64,000 nt of DNA from the NCBI RefSeq assembly GCF_020149915.1, contig NZ_CP083760.1, positions 1,364,001 to 1,428,000 of the forward strand. The letters are read 5' to 3'. Of the stretch, positions 1 through 8,270 are shown in pieces. The translations under genes and the position numbers were made by a program. The DNA is from Candidatus Sulfidibacterium hydrothermale. GTDB taxonomy: Bacteria; Bacteroidota; Bacteroidia; Bacteroidales; F082. The notes under the pieces were generated by a model. That model did no database searches and had not been told where the DNA came from. It worked only from the letters and a program-made list of their open reading frames with translations. Positions within the stretch are counted from its first letter, which is position 1, and each line of letters begins with the position of its first letter.

Positions 1-1533
1 TGAGTATTTTTGTAAGCTTCCCATAGACAGCCGTCCGTTGGAAGCAGCACCCTGGAAAGTGGTCAATCCGTACCAGCGTTTTCTTTCTTTGGTCCAGATG
101 TTGGCTCCGCCGGTGATCTGGAATTTGAGCCCTTTAATGGGAAGCTGGTAAGTGGCCCGCAGAGAAGCTTGCGAACGAAGCTGTTTGGAAACATCTTCAA
201 AATCGTTCAGCCAGGAATACGGATTAGAAAGTCCAAGATCGATATCCAGATTTTCTACGTCATCGCCAATGATGGGACTGTAGGTGAGAACACTTTTGAT
301 GAAACTCCGGTTGGCACCGGCCTTGTCTCCATCCTGGGCAAAAGTACCTTGACTATAGTAAAGGGACAACCGTCCGTCAATTTTAAATTTTTTGGTAAGG
401 TTTTCGGTCAGGTTGATTCGGAAAGAACCGGACTGCATTCGTGAAGTGCTTACAATACCGGATACATCGGTATAATCGGCCGAAACATAAAAGGTTCCTT
501 TTTTGGTTCCGCCACTAAAAGAAGCCCCAGCAGTATAAGTCCACCCCGGTTTGTAAATTTCATCCTGCCAATTTACGGTTCGGCTGGGAGTTTTGCTGAT
601 AACTGGCTGACCGTTTTCATAAGTTACGGTATAAACCTGATTGTTATCAATATAAAAATTGGGATTTTGGCCGTTCATGATGGCCACTTCATTCCGGTAC
701 TGGGCGTAGTCAACACCATCTAAAACGGAGAGCTTTTTACTGATGTTGGAGATTCCGGTGGTAAAATAACCATCGATGTTCATTTTTCCGGAACGGCCTT
801 TTTTTGTGGTAATTAAAACCACACCATTGGCACCGCGTGAGCCATAAATAGCAGTGGCCGATGCATCTTTAAGTACTTCGATGCTGGCAATGTCGCTGGG
901 ATTTAAACCGGCCAAACCGTTTTGTTTTTCTGAGAGTGAGTTACCGTCTTTTTGGGCCATGGCCGCATCTTCGCCGGCAGAAGTGATCGGTACACCATCG
1001 ACTACATACAAGGGTTGGTTGTTTCCGCGTAAGCTGTTGATACCGCGAATTTGCACGCTAATTCCCATTCCCGGGTTTCCATTGTTGCTGATTACCTGTA
1101 CACCGGCAGCACGACCCTGTAACAACTGGTCGACTGTGTTGTATTCGCGGGCTACGTTGGTTTTTACTTTTACCGTGGAAGTAGCACCGGTAACGTCGCT
1201 TTTACGCATGGTACCATAGCCGACAACGACGAGTTCGTTCAACTGGTTGTTGATGACATGCATCACCACGTTAATGGTTTTTCGGTTTCCTACATATTTG
1301 GAAACTTTTTGGTAACCAATGTAACTGAATACCAGTGAATCCGTTTTTTTTGCCACAATTTTGTAAACCCCGTCTGCATTGGTTACGGTACCGTTGGTGG
1401 TCCCTTTAATAACGACGTTTACACCGGGCAAAGAGGTTCCGGACTGTTCAGTTACTCTTCCCGTGACCAGATGTTGCCCGTAACCCGTGGCTGTCATCAG
1501 GCTGAGAAGAATAATTGCAAGTAAAGATCTCAT
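1..1533 (-). CDS. SusC/RagA-family TonB-linked outer-membrane transporter (partial)
   Basis: Outer-membrane transporter that, with a SusD-like lipoprotein, imports oligosaccharides or peptides using TonB energy. The left window edge cuts it: 511 codons of a protein normally near 1000 residues. Read from ATG at 1533 on the minus strand it shows a signal peptide (MRSLLAIILLSLMTATGYG), a carboxypeptidase-D-like beta-sandwich with the motif VTGRVTEQSGTSLPGVNVVI, the linker NELVVVGYGTMRKSDVTG typical of SusC proteins, and a plug domain with LYVVDGVP and EVLKDASATAIYGSRGANG. The start of the barrel follows. A SusD partner would be expected just beyond the window. The HTCS gene upstream on the same strand is its likely regulator. 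The substrate cannot be told from the sequence. Confidence 0.93.
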   Translation of the reverse strand, partial: MRSLLAIILLSLMTATGYGQHLVTGRVTEQSGTSLPGVNVVIKGTTNGTVTNADGVYKIVAKKTDSLVFSYIGYQKVSKYVGNRKTINVVMHVINNQLNELVVVGYGTMRKSDVTGATSTVKVKTNVAREYNTVDQLLQGRAAGVQVISNNGNPGMGISVQIRGINSLRGNNQPLYVVDGVPITSAGEDAAMAQKDGNSLSEKQNGLAGLNPSDIASIEVLKDASATAIYGSRGANGVVLITTKKGRSGKMNIDGYFTTGISNISKKLSVLDGVDYAQYRNEVAIMNGQNPNFYIDNNQVYTVTYENGQPVISKTPSRTVNWQDEIYKPGWTYTAGASFSGGTKKGTFYVSADYTDVSGIVSTSRMQSGSFRINLTENLTKKFKIDGRLSLYYSQGTFAQDGDKAGANRSFIKSVLTYSPIIGDDVENLDIDLGLSNPYSWLNDFEDVSKQLRSQASLRATYQLPIKGLKFQITGGANIWTKERKRWYGLTTFQGAASNGRLSMGSLQKYS

Positions 1534-1597
1534 AAAGCTTTGTTTTAATTTTTGAAAATAATTTTTTTTGGTAAAAAATGTTAAAATTTCACATGGC

Positions 1598-1605
1598 CAA
1601 ATATA
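1598..1605 (-). promoter_or_regulatory. Putative -7 box (TATATTTG) of susC
   Basis: Read on the minus strand this is TATATTTG, matching the Bacteroidota -7 consensus TAnnTTTG. It lies about 65 bases before the susC start. No good TTTG -33 box is seen at the usual spacing, which fits a promoter needing an activator such as the adjacent HTCS. This is inferred from consensus only. Confidence 0.4.
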
Positions 1606-1820
1606 GATCAGTAAAAACCGAAACAGGTTTGCCTGTGGTTAAAATAGGTTGAAATGAGGTTTAAATATGGAAAATATTTCTTCCATAAAACGATTGCGGT
1701 GTTGTTCGTGATTTGGATGATAATGCTTTGAAATATAAATCGTTAAACCTTATATGATGGGGTGTGATTTTGTACAAAAAAGTTGGATTCCGTACGAAGG
1801 CCTGTGTGTAGTAGTCAAGA

Positions 1821-4800
1821 TTATTTTTTTTGATCGGTCAAAAATGATGAAGGAGATTTCCCAAATTGCCGTTTAAAAGATGTACTGAAATATTTGGCAT
1901 CGGTAAACCCGCAACGGTAAGCCACTTCATTGACATTAAAACGTCTTGTGAGCAATAATTTTTTTGCATGATTCAGGCGGATCATCCGGATAAATTCGGC
2001 CGGTGACATGTCGATCAGTGATTTCAGTTTGTGATAAAAAGCAGTACGACTCATTCCTGCAGCGGAGTAAAGCATCCGGACAGAAAGGTCCGGATCGGCA
2101 ATGTTTTCTTCCACCAGCGTGGTGATTTTTTTTACGAAAGCTTTATCAAATTCATTCTTAAATTCAAATTCCATTCCTTCACCGGTTGTGTGAATAAATT
2201 TTTCTTTCAGCGCTTTTCTGTTCAGTAACAGGGTTTTGATTTTTGCCATTAAAATGGAAGAGTCAAAGGGCTTGGTGATGTAATCGTCGGCTCCGGCTTC
2301 CAGTCCCTGCAAAATATTCTCCTGGCTGCTGAGTCCTGAAAGCAGGATTACCGGAATGTGCGATGTGGATGCATTGGATTTTATATTGATACACAGCTGG
2401 CGTCCGTTCATCCGGGGCATGGCCACATCCGACAGTACCAGGTCGGGCAATTGTTGTTGGACTTTCAGCCAGGCTTCCTGACCGTTGGAACAAACCAATA
2501 CCTGATACTCTTTTTGCAGCACTTTTTGGATGTAATTTCGTAAATCCGTATCATCTTCCACCACCAGGATTTTTAACTTGTCTTCTTTTTCTGTATTTGT
2601 CCCGGTTGATGTCGGGCTTTCCTCTTCTTCAGCAGAATCCACATAAACATCATCATGAATATCGGGTGTTCCTATTGGCAGGGTAAGGGTAAAGGTGGTT
2701 CCTTCTCCTTCTTTGCTTTTAAAAGTTAATGAGCCTTTGAGCACTTTGGCCATATCATAGGCCAGCACCAAACCAACGCCGCTGCCGCTGATTTGTGATT
2801 TTACCGCATTGCTTGCCCGGAAGAACAGCTTAAAGATTCGTTTTTGTTCCTTTTTGGGAATACCGATTCCGGAATCGGTAACCACAATTTGCCAGGTTTT
2901 CTGGTGTTGGATGATGCGTACATTAACAAATCCGCCGGGTTTGTTGTATTTGATGGCATTGGAGAGCAGATTATTCAATATTTTGTCCAGCAATTCAGGG
3001 TCGCAGTAAACTTCTAGCTTGTGCAATGCGGTTTCCAGATTTAATTGTAATTGATGTTTTTCTGCCAGCATCCGGAAAGCAAAGATTTTCCTTTTTACAA
3101 AAGCAACGGCATCCATACGTTCTGGACGGACATTTTTGATTTCGTCAATTTTTTTGAAATCAAGAAAGCGGCCGATTTTGTTTTGTAACTTTTGGGCGTT
3201 TTTCAGCGCCATGTTGAGTTTTTCGGTAAGGTTTTCGTCTTTGCTTTCGCGAATCACATCGCCAATGGGAGCCTGAATGAGAGATAATGGCGTTTTAATT
3301 TCATGGGCCATGTTCACCAGGAAACGGAGCCGTTCGCGGGCGCTGTGCATGTCATGCATCAGTTTGTTGTAGTATAAAACCAACAAGACAATGGCGATAA
3401 TAAGAGCCGCATAGAATAAAAATGCCCAGGGCGTTCGCCAGATTGGCGGGCTGATAATTACCCGGATGTCGCGTTCTACAGGCATCCGTCCGGAAATGGC
3501 AAATGGTTTCAGGCGTACTCTGAAAATATAATCTCCCGGTGGTACATTGGAATACGATGTCCGGCCCACCGGCGAAACCGGCGACCAGGTTTTGTCATAT
3601 CCCTCCAGTTTCCAGCTGAATCGTGCCTGTTCAGGATGGATAAAATCGATGTTGGTAAAGGTAATGGTAAACGAATTTTCGTTGTATTGTAAATGTAATG
3701 TCCGGGCATCATTAATCGGACGGGTAAGAATTTTTCCGGATGCTCCGGTAATCTTTTTCTGATTCACATAGAGCCCGGTAAAAATCAGATTCATCGTAAG
3801 ATATGGTTTACCTAGCGTAGCCGGATTGAACATGACTACGCCGTCGGTACCTCCAAAAAGTAATTGCCCGTCACGGGTTTTGCAGGATGCATTGTAGCGG
3901 AACTCTCCGGGAACGGCACCATCGGATGCAAAATAATTTAGAATTCCCGAATCGGAAGGATCGATGCGCGATAACCCTGTGGCTGTAGCGGCCCACAGTT
4001 TTCCGTTGTCATCTTCCTGTAGTGCGTAAACATGGTTGGAAGCCAGCCCTTTTTCCTCATTAAAAAGCTGTAATATTTTCCCGTCCAGGTTAATTTGGGC
4101 CAATCCTCCGCCATCGCTGCCTATCCAAATTCGTTGGCGGTTGTCCACCAAAAGACAAGTAATTCGGTTCAGTTTGTTTTCAAAGGCAAGATGTTTTTTA
4201 ATGTCGCTGGTGTTTTTGTTGACTATAAAAAGGCCACGTCGGGTGGAAATGAGCATTTTATCCAATGGGTAAGGATGCAGGTCGGTAACTTCGGGGAGCG
4301 AAAACCGGTCCAGGATACGGGTGTTGAAATGGTAAGACAATAACCGGACTTGGCGGCCCGACCGGCCTGTCCAGAGTGTTTGACTGTTATTGTCGAAGTA
4401 CATGGCTTTCGGATTGCGGATGTGCAGGAGAATTTCGGGCAATGGGGCGTATTTTTTTTCTGCCGGACCGTAAATTTTTAAGTTGTTCAGAAAATATCCT
4501 ACCCATAAACTGCCGTCATCTGAGTGGGACATGGCTGTGACAACCCGGTTACGTCCGGCATCGGATATTTTTCCGAGTCGTTGCCAATGGTTGTGTTTTC
4601 GGTCCCAGAGAGATACATCTTTTTCTGTTCCAAAAGCCAGCCATCCGGGCTTGGGCTCCACAATGGCACGTACTACATTATTCCGGAGTGATTGTGTGTT
4701 TCCCTTTTCGCGCCGGAGCATCCTGAAATGGGGAAGTAACGGATTCAGAATATCCACGCCTCCGATATCCGTAGAAATAAAATAAACATGTTCACGGCCG

Positions 4801-5735
4801 ACGAGGATGCCGTAGATGACATTGGAGCTGATGGATTCTTCATCGTCGGGATTGTGTGTGTATTGCTTGATGACTTCGTTTTTTCGTAAGTCCACCAGAA
4901 AAAGTCCGGCGCCATCAGTACCCACCAGCATGGTAGTGTCGTTGCCTTGTACAATGTCCCAAACCGGATATTTTTTAATGTTCACGTTGCAAAGGCTTTC
5001 CTGATACCGGTTTTTTTTCAGGTCAAAATAGTAAAGTCCGGTATTTTGGGTGCCAAACCAGATTCGTTTATTAAATGCATCGTACGATAACGCTCTGACC
5101 TGTACGTTTTTGCCCAGTTTTGGATTCCATTTTCCCATCTGGCGGGTTCTTTTAAAGTCTTTGGAGAGCCATAAAATGGCGTTGGTTGTACCCAGAAGGT
5201 ATCCGTCACCATAGGAAAGAATGCCACGGACATTTTTTTTTACCGGTGTCGGGATGAATTGTTTTCTGTCATAATCGTATACCACAAGCCCGTTGGGGGT
5301 GCCCAGCAACAAGTGGTGATTGTTGTCGAGAAAGGCTGCTGCCACATATTTTCCGTTGTAAAAAGAAAAAGCTTTTACCGGATTAAAGCGATCCTGCAGC
5401 CGGTTCAGCCGGTACACATAACCCCGGTTGGAAACCACAAAAATATTGTTGCTGGTGTCGATGAGCAGATAATTGTATGAAAAGCCACGACTGGCAATTT
5501 CTTCCAGTTTTTCCAGCGGATAATGAACAAAGTGTTTCCCGTCGAAGCGGTCGATGCCGGCACTGGTGGCAATCCATAAAAAGCCTTCTTTGTCTTCCAC
5601 TGTTCCGTAAGTCCGGTTGGAACTCAGCCCGTCTTTCCGCGATAAATGCCGGAAACCTTCAGCATAAGAGGGGATGCCGGTCAGAAATAAAAAAGCCAAA
5701 AATCCGGCAAATAATAATCTGGACAAATATTTCAT
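1821..5735 (-). CDS. Hybrid two-component system regulator (HTCS), Reg_prop/Y_Y_Y sensor
   Basis: One-polypeptide sensor kinase and transcription factor of the kind that controls polysaccharide utilisation loci. A signal peptide (ends near SYAEG) leads into a periplasmic sensor of two beta-propellers made of Reg_prop repeats (about 30-660) and a Y_Y_Y domain (about 670-760). A membrane helix follows (about 765-790), then HisKA with the phospho-acceptor in NMAHEIKTPL (His811), an HATPase domain (DSGIGIPKKEQ and GSGVGLVLA), a receiver with phospho-acceptor Asp1103 in SDVAMPRMNG, and a C-terminal AraC-type DNA-binding domain ending near KSPSSFL. All catalytic residues look intact, and 1304 residues is normal for the family. 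It lies directly upstream of susC on the same strand, so it probably senses the sugar imported by that system. Confidence 0.95.
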   Translation of the reverse strand: MKYLSRLLFAGFLAFLFLTGIPSYAEGFRHLSRKDGLSSNRTYGTVEDKEGFLWIATSAGIDRFDGKHFVHYPLEKLEEIASRGFSYNYLLIDTSNNIFVVSNRGYVYRLNRLQDRFNPVKAFSFYNGKYVAAAFLDNNHHLLLGTPNGLVVYDYDRKQFIPTPVKKNVRGILSYGDGYLLGTTNAILWLSKDFKRTRQMGKWNPKLGKNVQVRALSYDAFNKRIWFGTQNTGLYYFDLKKNRYQESLCNVNIKKYPVWDIVQGNDTTMLVGTDGAGLFLVDLRKNEVIKQYTHNPDDEESISSNVIYGILVGREHVYFISTDIGGVDILNPLLPHFRMLRREKGNTQSLRNNVVRAIVEPKPGWLAFGTEKDVSLWDRKHNHWQRLGKISDAGRNRVVTAMSHSDDGSLWVGYFLNNLKIYGPAEKKYAPLPEILLHIRNPKAMYFDNNSQTLWTGRSGRQVRLLSYHFNTRILDRFSLPEVTDLHPYPLDKMLISTRRGLFIVNKNTSDIKKHLAFENKLNRITCLLVDNRQRIWIGSDGGGLAQINLDGKILQLFNEEKGLASNHVYALQEDDNGKLWAATATGLSRIDPSDSGILNYFASDGAVPGEFRYNASCKTRDGQLLFGGTDGVVMFNPATLGKPYLTMNLIFTGLYVNQKKITGASGKILTRPINDARTLHLQYNENSFTITFTNIDFIHPEQARFSWKLEGYDKTWSPVSPVGRTSYSNVPPGDYIFRVRLKPFAISGRMPVERDIRVIISPPIWRTPWAFLFYAALIIAIVLLVLYYNKLMHDMHSARERLRFLVNMAHEIKTPLSLIQAPIGDVIRESKDENLTEKLNMALKNAQKLQNKIGRFLDFKKIDEIKNVRPERMDAVAFVKRKIFAFRMLAEKHQLQLNLETALHKLEVYCDPELLDKILNNLLSNAIKYNKPGGFVNVRIIQHQKTWQIVVTDSGIGIPKKEQKRIFKLFFRASNAVKSQISGSGVGLVLAYDMAKVLKGSLTFKSKEGEGTTFTLTLPIGTPDIHDDVYVDSAEEEESPTSTGTNTEKEDKLKILVVEDDTDLRNYIQKVLQKEYQVLVCSNGQEAWLKVQQQLPDLVLSDVAMPRMNGRQLCINIKSNASTSHIPVILLSGLSSQENILQGLEAGADDYITKPFDSSILMAKIKTLLLNRKALKEKFIHTTGEGMEFEFKNEFDKAFVKKITTLVEENIADPDLSVRMLYSAAGMSRTAFYHKLKSLIDMSPAEFIRMIRLNHAKKLLLTRRFNVNEVAYRCGFTDAKYFSTSFKRQFGKSPSSFLTDQKK

Positions 5736-5768
5736 TTACGGCACAGGGATTTTGTTTTTTTAGTAAGA

Positions 5769-5776
5769 CAAATATA
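5769..5776 (-). promoter_or_regulatory. Putative -7 box (TATATTTG) of the HTCS gene
   Basis: Minus-strand TATATTTG fits TAnnTTTG and lies about 34 bases before the HTCS start codon. No convincing -33 box is visible. Confidence 0.4.
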
Positions 5777-5906
5777 TATCATTTTTTTACAGCTATTTTG
5801 GATTATCCTGTTTTATGGCGTTTAAATGATTATAAAATAGCATATTGAAAAAACAGGGTTTGTTTTCCCGGTCAATAGTTTTTAGGGTGTCTTTGAATTC
5901 GGGAAA

Positions 5907-8195
5907 TTACCCGTTGATTTTTGAAAGCAGTTTCCGGGCTTCCTGGTCGTGAGGGTGGTTTTTAACCCATTGTTTCAAATAATGGACGGCTTGGTTTTTC
6001 TTTCCGTTTTTCAGGTAAAATCCGATTAATTCCGAAAGATATCCCGGATTTTCCGGTTCCAGTTGATAAGCCGACAGGAAAGCTTTTTCGGCTTCGGGCA
6101 TCCGGTGCAGATATTGCAACACTTTAGCCAGATTCAGAAAAATACGCGGCCGGTCAGGCATTTTTTCAGAAGCCGTTTTCAGATAACGTGCCGATGCATC
6201 ATAATTACCCATTTCGGCTTCCAGCAATCCCAGCGAATAGTAAGTTTCCGGTAGTTCGGGATGGCTTTTTATGACTTCTTTCAACAGCTTTTCAGCCTTG
6301 TTGTTTTCATGTAATTTATTGTAAACGATGGCGAGGTTGACTTTGGCCGGATAAAACTGGTTATCAATACGCAGGGCTTCTTCAAAATTTTCCCTGGCTT
6401 TTTGCAGGTCGCCCAGATTGGAATAAAGCACGCCGAGATTATGCCGGCTCGGTGCAAAATCGGCCGAATAATCCATGGTTTCCACATATTCTTTTACGTC
6501 TTTCCAGAACGAGGTTCGAAGCGTTGTATCCATCTGTTTTACCGGAATTTGCGATAGCCGCAGTACAGCTGAAAGACGTACCAGACGTGTGGAGTCATTC
6601 AATAAAGGTCCCAGTGTGGTGATCATGTCCTGTACGCTGGTCGGGACAAAAGCTTTTACCGCTTCATTACGCACCATGGGATTCGGGTCTTTTAATTTTT
6701 TTCGGATGGTTTGTTGTGCTGGTACCGAAGGCGGAATTTGTCCGAGATACATTACGGCAGAAGCCCGGATAATGGGCGTTGTCATGCTGTCGTGGATAAT
6801 GTGCAACAACTCGTGGCTGGCAGTAGTGTCCCCTTGTAAAACTTTTTCAAAAGTTTCGCCAAACTGATGCGGATGTTTTTTGCCATACCATCGTGCGGCA
6901 AAGCTGGCTGCCCATTGGGCTGATTTATCGGTATGACACTGACTGTTACAGGCATTAGGCGTGCCCAGTTTCACACTTAAATCGGGTCGCGGAATACGCA
7001 TGCTGTGGTCGCGCCGGAAATCCACGCCCATGTAATAACGTCCGGGCATGTGGCAGTTGATGCATTTAGAACCTTCACCCACCGGAATAATTCTTTTGCC
7101 GTGGTCAAGTACCAGTGGCTTTCCTTTTTGTCCGGGAAACTTATGGTGGGTATGACTGAAAGTATCGTACACCTTTTTTTGATGGCACTGTTCGCAAAGC
7201 CGGTTGTCGCCGTTGTATTTTACTTTCAGGCTGTGTACATCATGACAGTTGGTGCAACGTACTTTTTCGTGGTACATGCGGCTTTGCGTAAACGACGAAT
7301 AAACGTAATCTTCTTCTTTAATCTGGCCGTCCACAAAATAAACCGGTTCCACGGGCAATTGCGGCGCCATGATGTTGAACATATCTTTGTGGGGATAAAT
7401 AAAATCACCAAACGAACTCCGGCGGGCATGGCAGTAAGCACACTGTCCGATGAGCTGGTCGGCGGTCAGGCTGTCGTCATGGACGCGCAGCGCATAGTTC
7501 GGATATTTTTTTCGCTCGTTTTCCGGAAGCCTGGCCCATTTTAAATGCTCAGAAGCCGGACCGTGACAGGCTTCGCAGCTTACGTTGATTTCTGACCAGG
7601 TGGTGTGGTAAACATGGGTTTTCGGATTGTAGTTTTTCCGCAGGTTGGTCGAGTGGCATTCGGCACACATCCCGTTCCAGTTTTGTCCGTTGTTGGTCCA
7701 ATACAGCCAGTCGTCAGGAGCAATGGTTTCGCCTTTGTGCAGCGAATCGGTCAGGTCGTACCAGCATTTTCTTTGCGTATCCCAGGCTATTTGCAGACAT
7801 TGCAGCCGTCCGCTGTCGAACGGGACAAGATATTGTTGCAACGGCCTGTATCCGAAGGTGTAGGCAATCTGAAAATCGCCTGGCTTGCCACCGGGGCCAA
7901 GGGTATGCACGTAAAATTTTCCGTCTTTTTTATACAACCGGTTTTTGAAACCGTGATGCATGAAAACCGCATTGTTGAAATTGCCCAGAACCGTTTTGTC
8001 TGTTGCGGTATCCATGGCATGAGCATGGTCAGATGTTTTCCACGAAGTAAATTCTTTCGCATGACAGCTTACGCAGTTTTTATTTCCTACAAAAGAAGCT
8101 TTGGCCACATCAATGTGGTTTGAATTCCCGCAGGAAGAAAGTAAAACGGAAGCGACGAAAAGAAAGCCGGGAAAAAAACGGAAAGGATGATTCAT
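5907..8195 (-). CDS. Multiheme c-type cytochrome lipoprotein with HEAT and TPR repeats
   Basis: Exported electron-transfer protein of the doubled-CXXCH/cytochrome c554-like group. The N-terminus is a lipoprotein signal with the lipobox Cys at residue 22 (LLSSC). Seven CXXCH heme sites sit near residues 41, 177, 207, 252, 314, 334 and 378, and an eighth site reads CNSQCH (416-421), a CX3CH variant. After the heme part come HEAT-like repeats (about 450-560) with 'IRASAVMYLGQ' and 'VRNEAVKAF', then TPR repeats to the C-terminus (about 590-755). Members of this architecture occur widely in Bacteroidota; their electron donors and acceptors are mostly unknown. It stands alone, with its own likely promoter, between the HTCS and the ABC genes. 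The cytochrome assignment is firm; the role is not. Confidence 0.9.
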   Translation of the reverse strand: MNHPFRFFPGFLFVASVLLSSCGNSNHIDVAKASFVGNKNCVSCHAKEFTSWKTSDHAHAMDTATDKTVLGNFNNAVFMHHGFKNRLYKKDGKFYVHTLGPGGKPGDFQIAYTFGYRPLQQYLVPFDSGRLQCLQIAWDTQRKCWYDLTDSLHKGETIAPDDWLYWTNNGQNWNGMCAECHSTNLRKNYNPKTHVYHTTWSEINVSCEACHGPASEHLKWARLPENERKKYPNYALRVHDDSLTADQLIGQCAYCHARRSSFGDFIYPHKDMFNIMAPQLPVEPVYFVDGQIKEEDYVYSSFTQSRMYHEKVRCTNCHDVHSLKVKYNGDNRLCEQCHQKKVYDTFSHTHHKFPGQKGKPLVLDHGKRIIPVGEGSKCINCHMPGRYYMGVDFRRDHSMRIPRPDLSVKLGTPNACNSQCHTDKSAQWAASFAARWYGKKHPHQFGETFEKVLQGDTTASHELLHIIHDSMTTPIIRASAVMYLGQIPPSVPAQQTIRKKLKDPNPMVRNEAVKAFVPTSVQDMITTLGPLLNDSTRLVRLSAVLRLSQIPVKQMDTTLRTSFWKDVKEYVETMDYSADFAPSRHNLGVLYSNLGDLQKARENFEEALRIDNQFYPAKVNLAIVYNKLHENNKAEKLLKEVIKSHPELPETYYSLGLLEAEMGNYDASARYLKTASEKMPDRPRIFLNLAKVLQYLHRMPEAEKAFLSAYQLEPENPGYLSELIGFYLKNGKKNQAVHYLKQWVKNHPHDQEARKLLSKING

Positions 8196-8223
8196 GTTTC
8201 TGGATAAAGCGCAATTTAGGCAA

Positions 8224-8254
8224 CAAAAGTAAAGAATCCCATCGGTTTAACAAC
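8224..8254 (-). promoter_or_regulatory. Putative promoter of the multiheme cytochrome gene
   Basis: On the minus strand a GTTG (-33-like, 8251-8254) is followed after 19 bases by TACTTTTG (8224-8231), matching the Bacteroidota arrangement of a TTTG/TTG box, about 19 bases and TAnnTTTG. The start codon lies about 28 bases further on. This is one of the better promoter matches in the window. Confidence 0.5.
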
Positions 8255-8270
8255 CGGAAATAAAAGAAAT

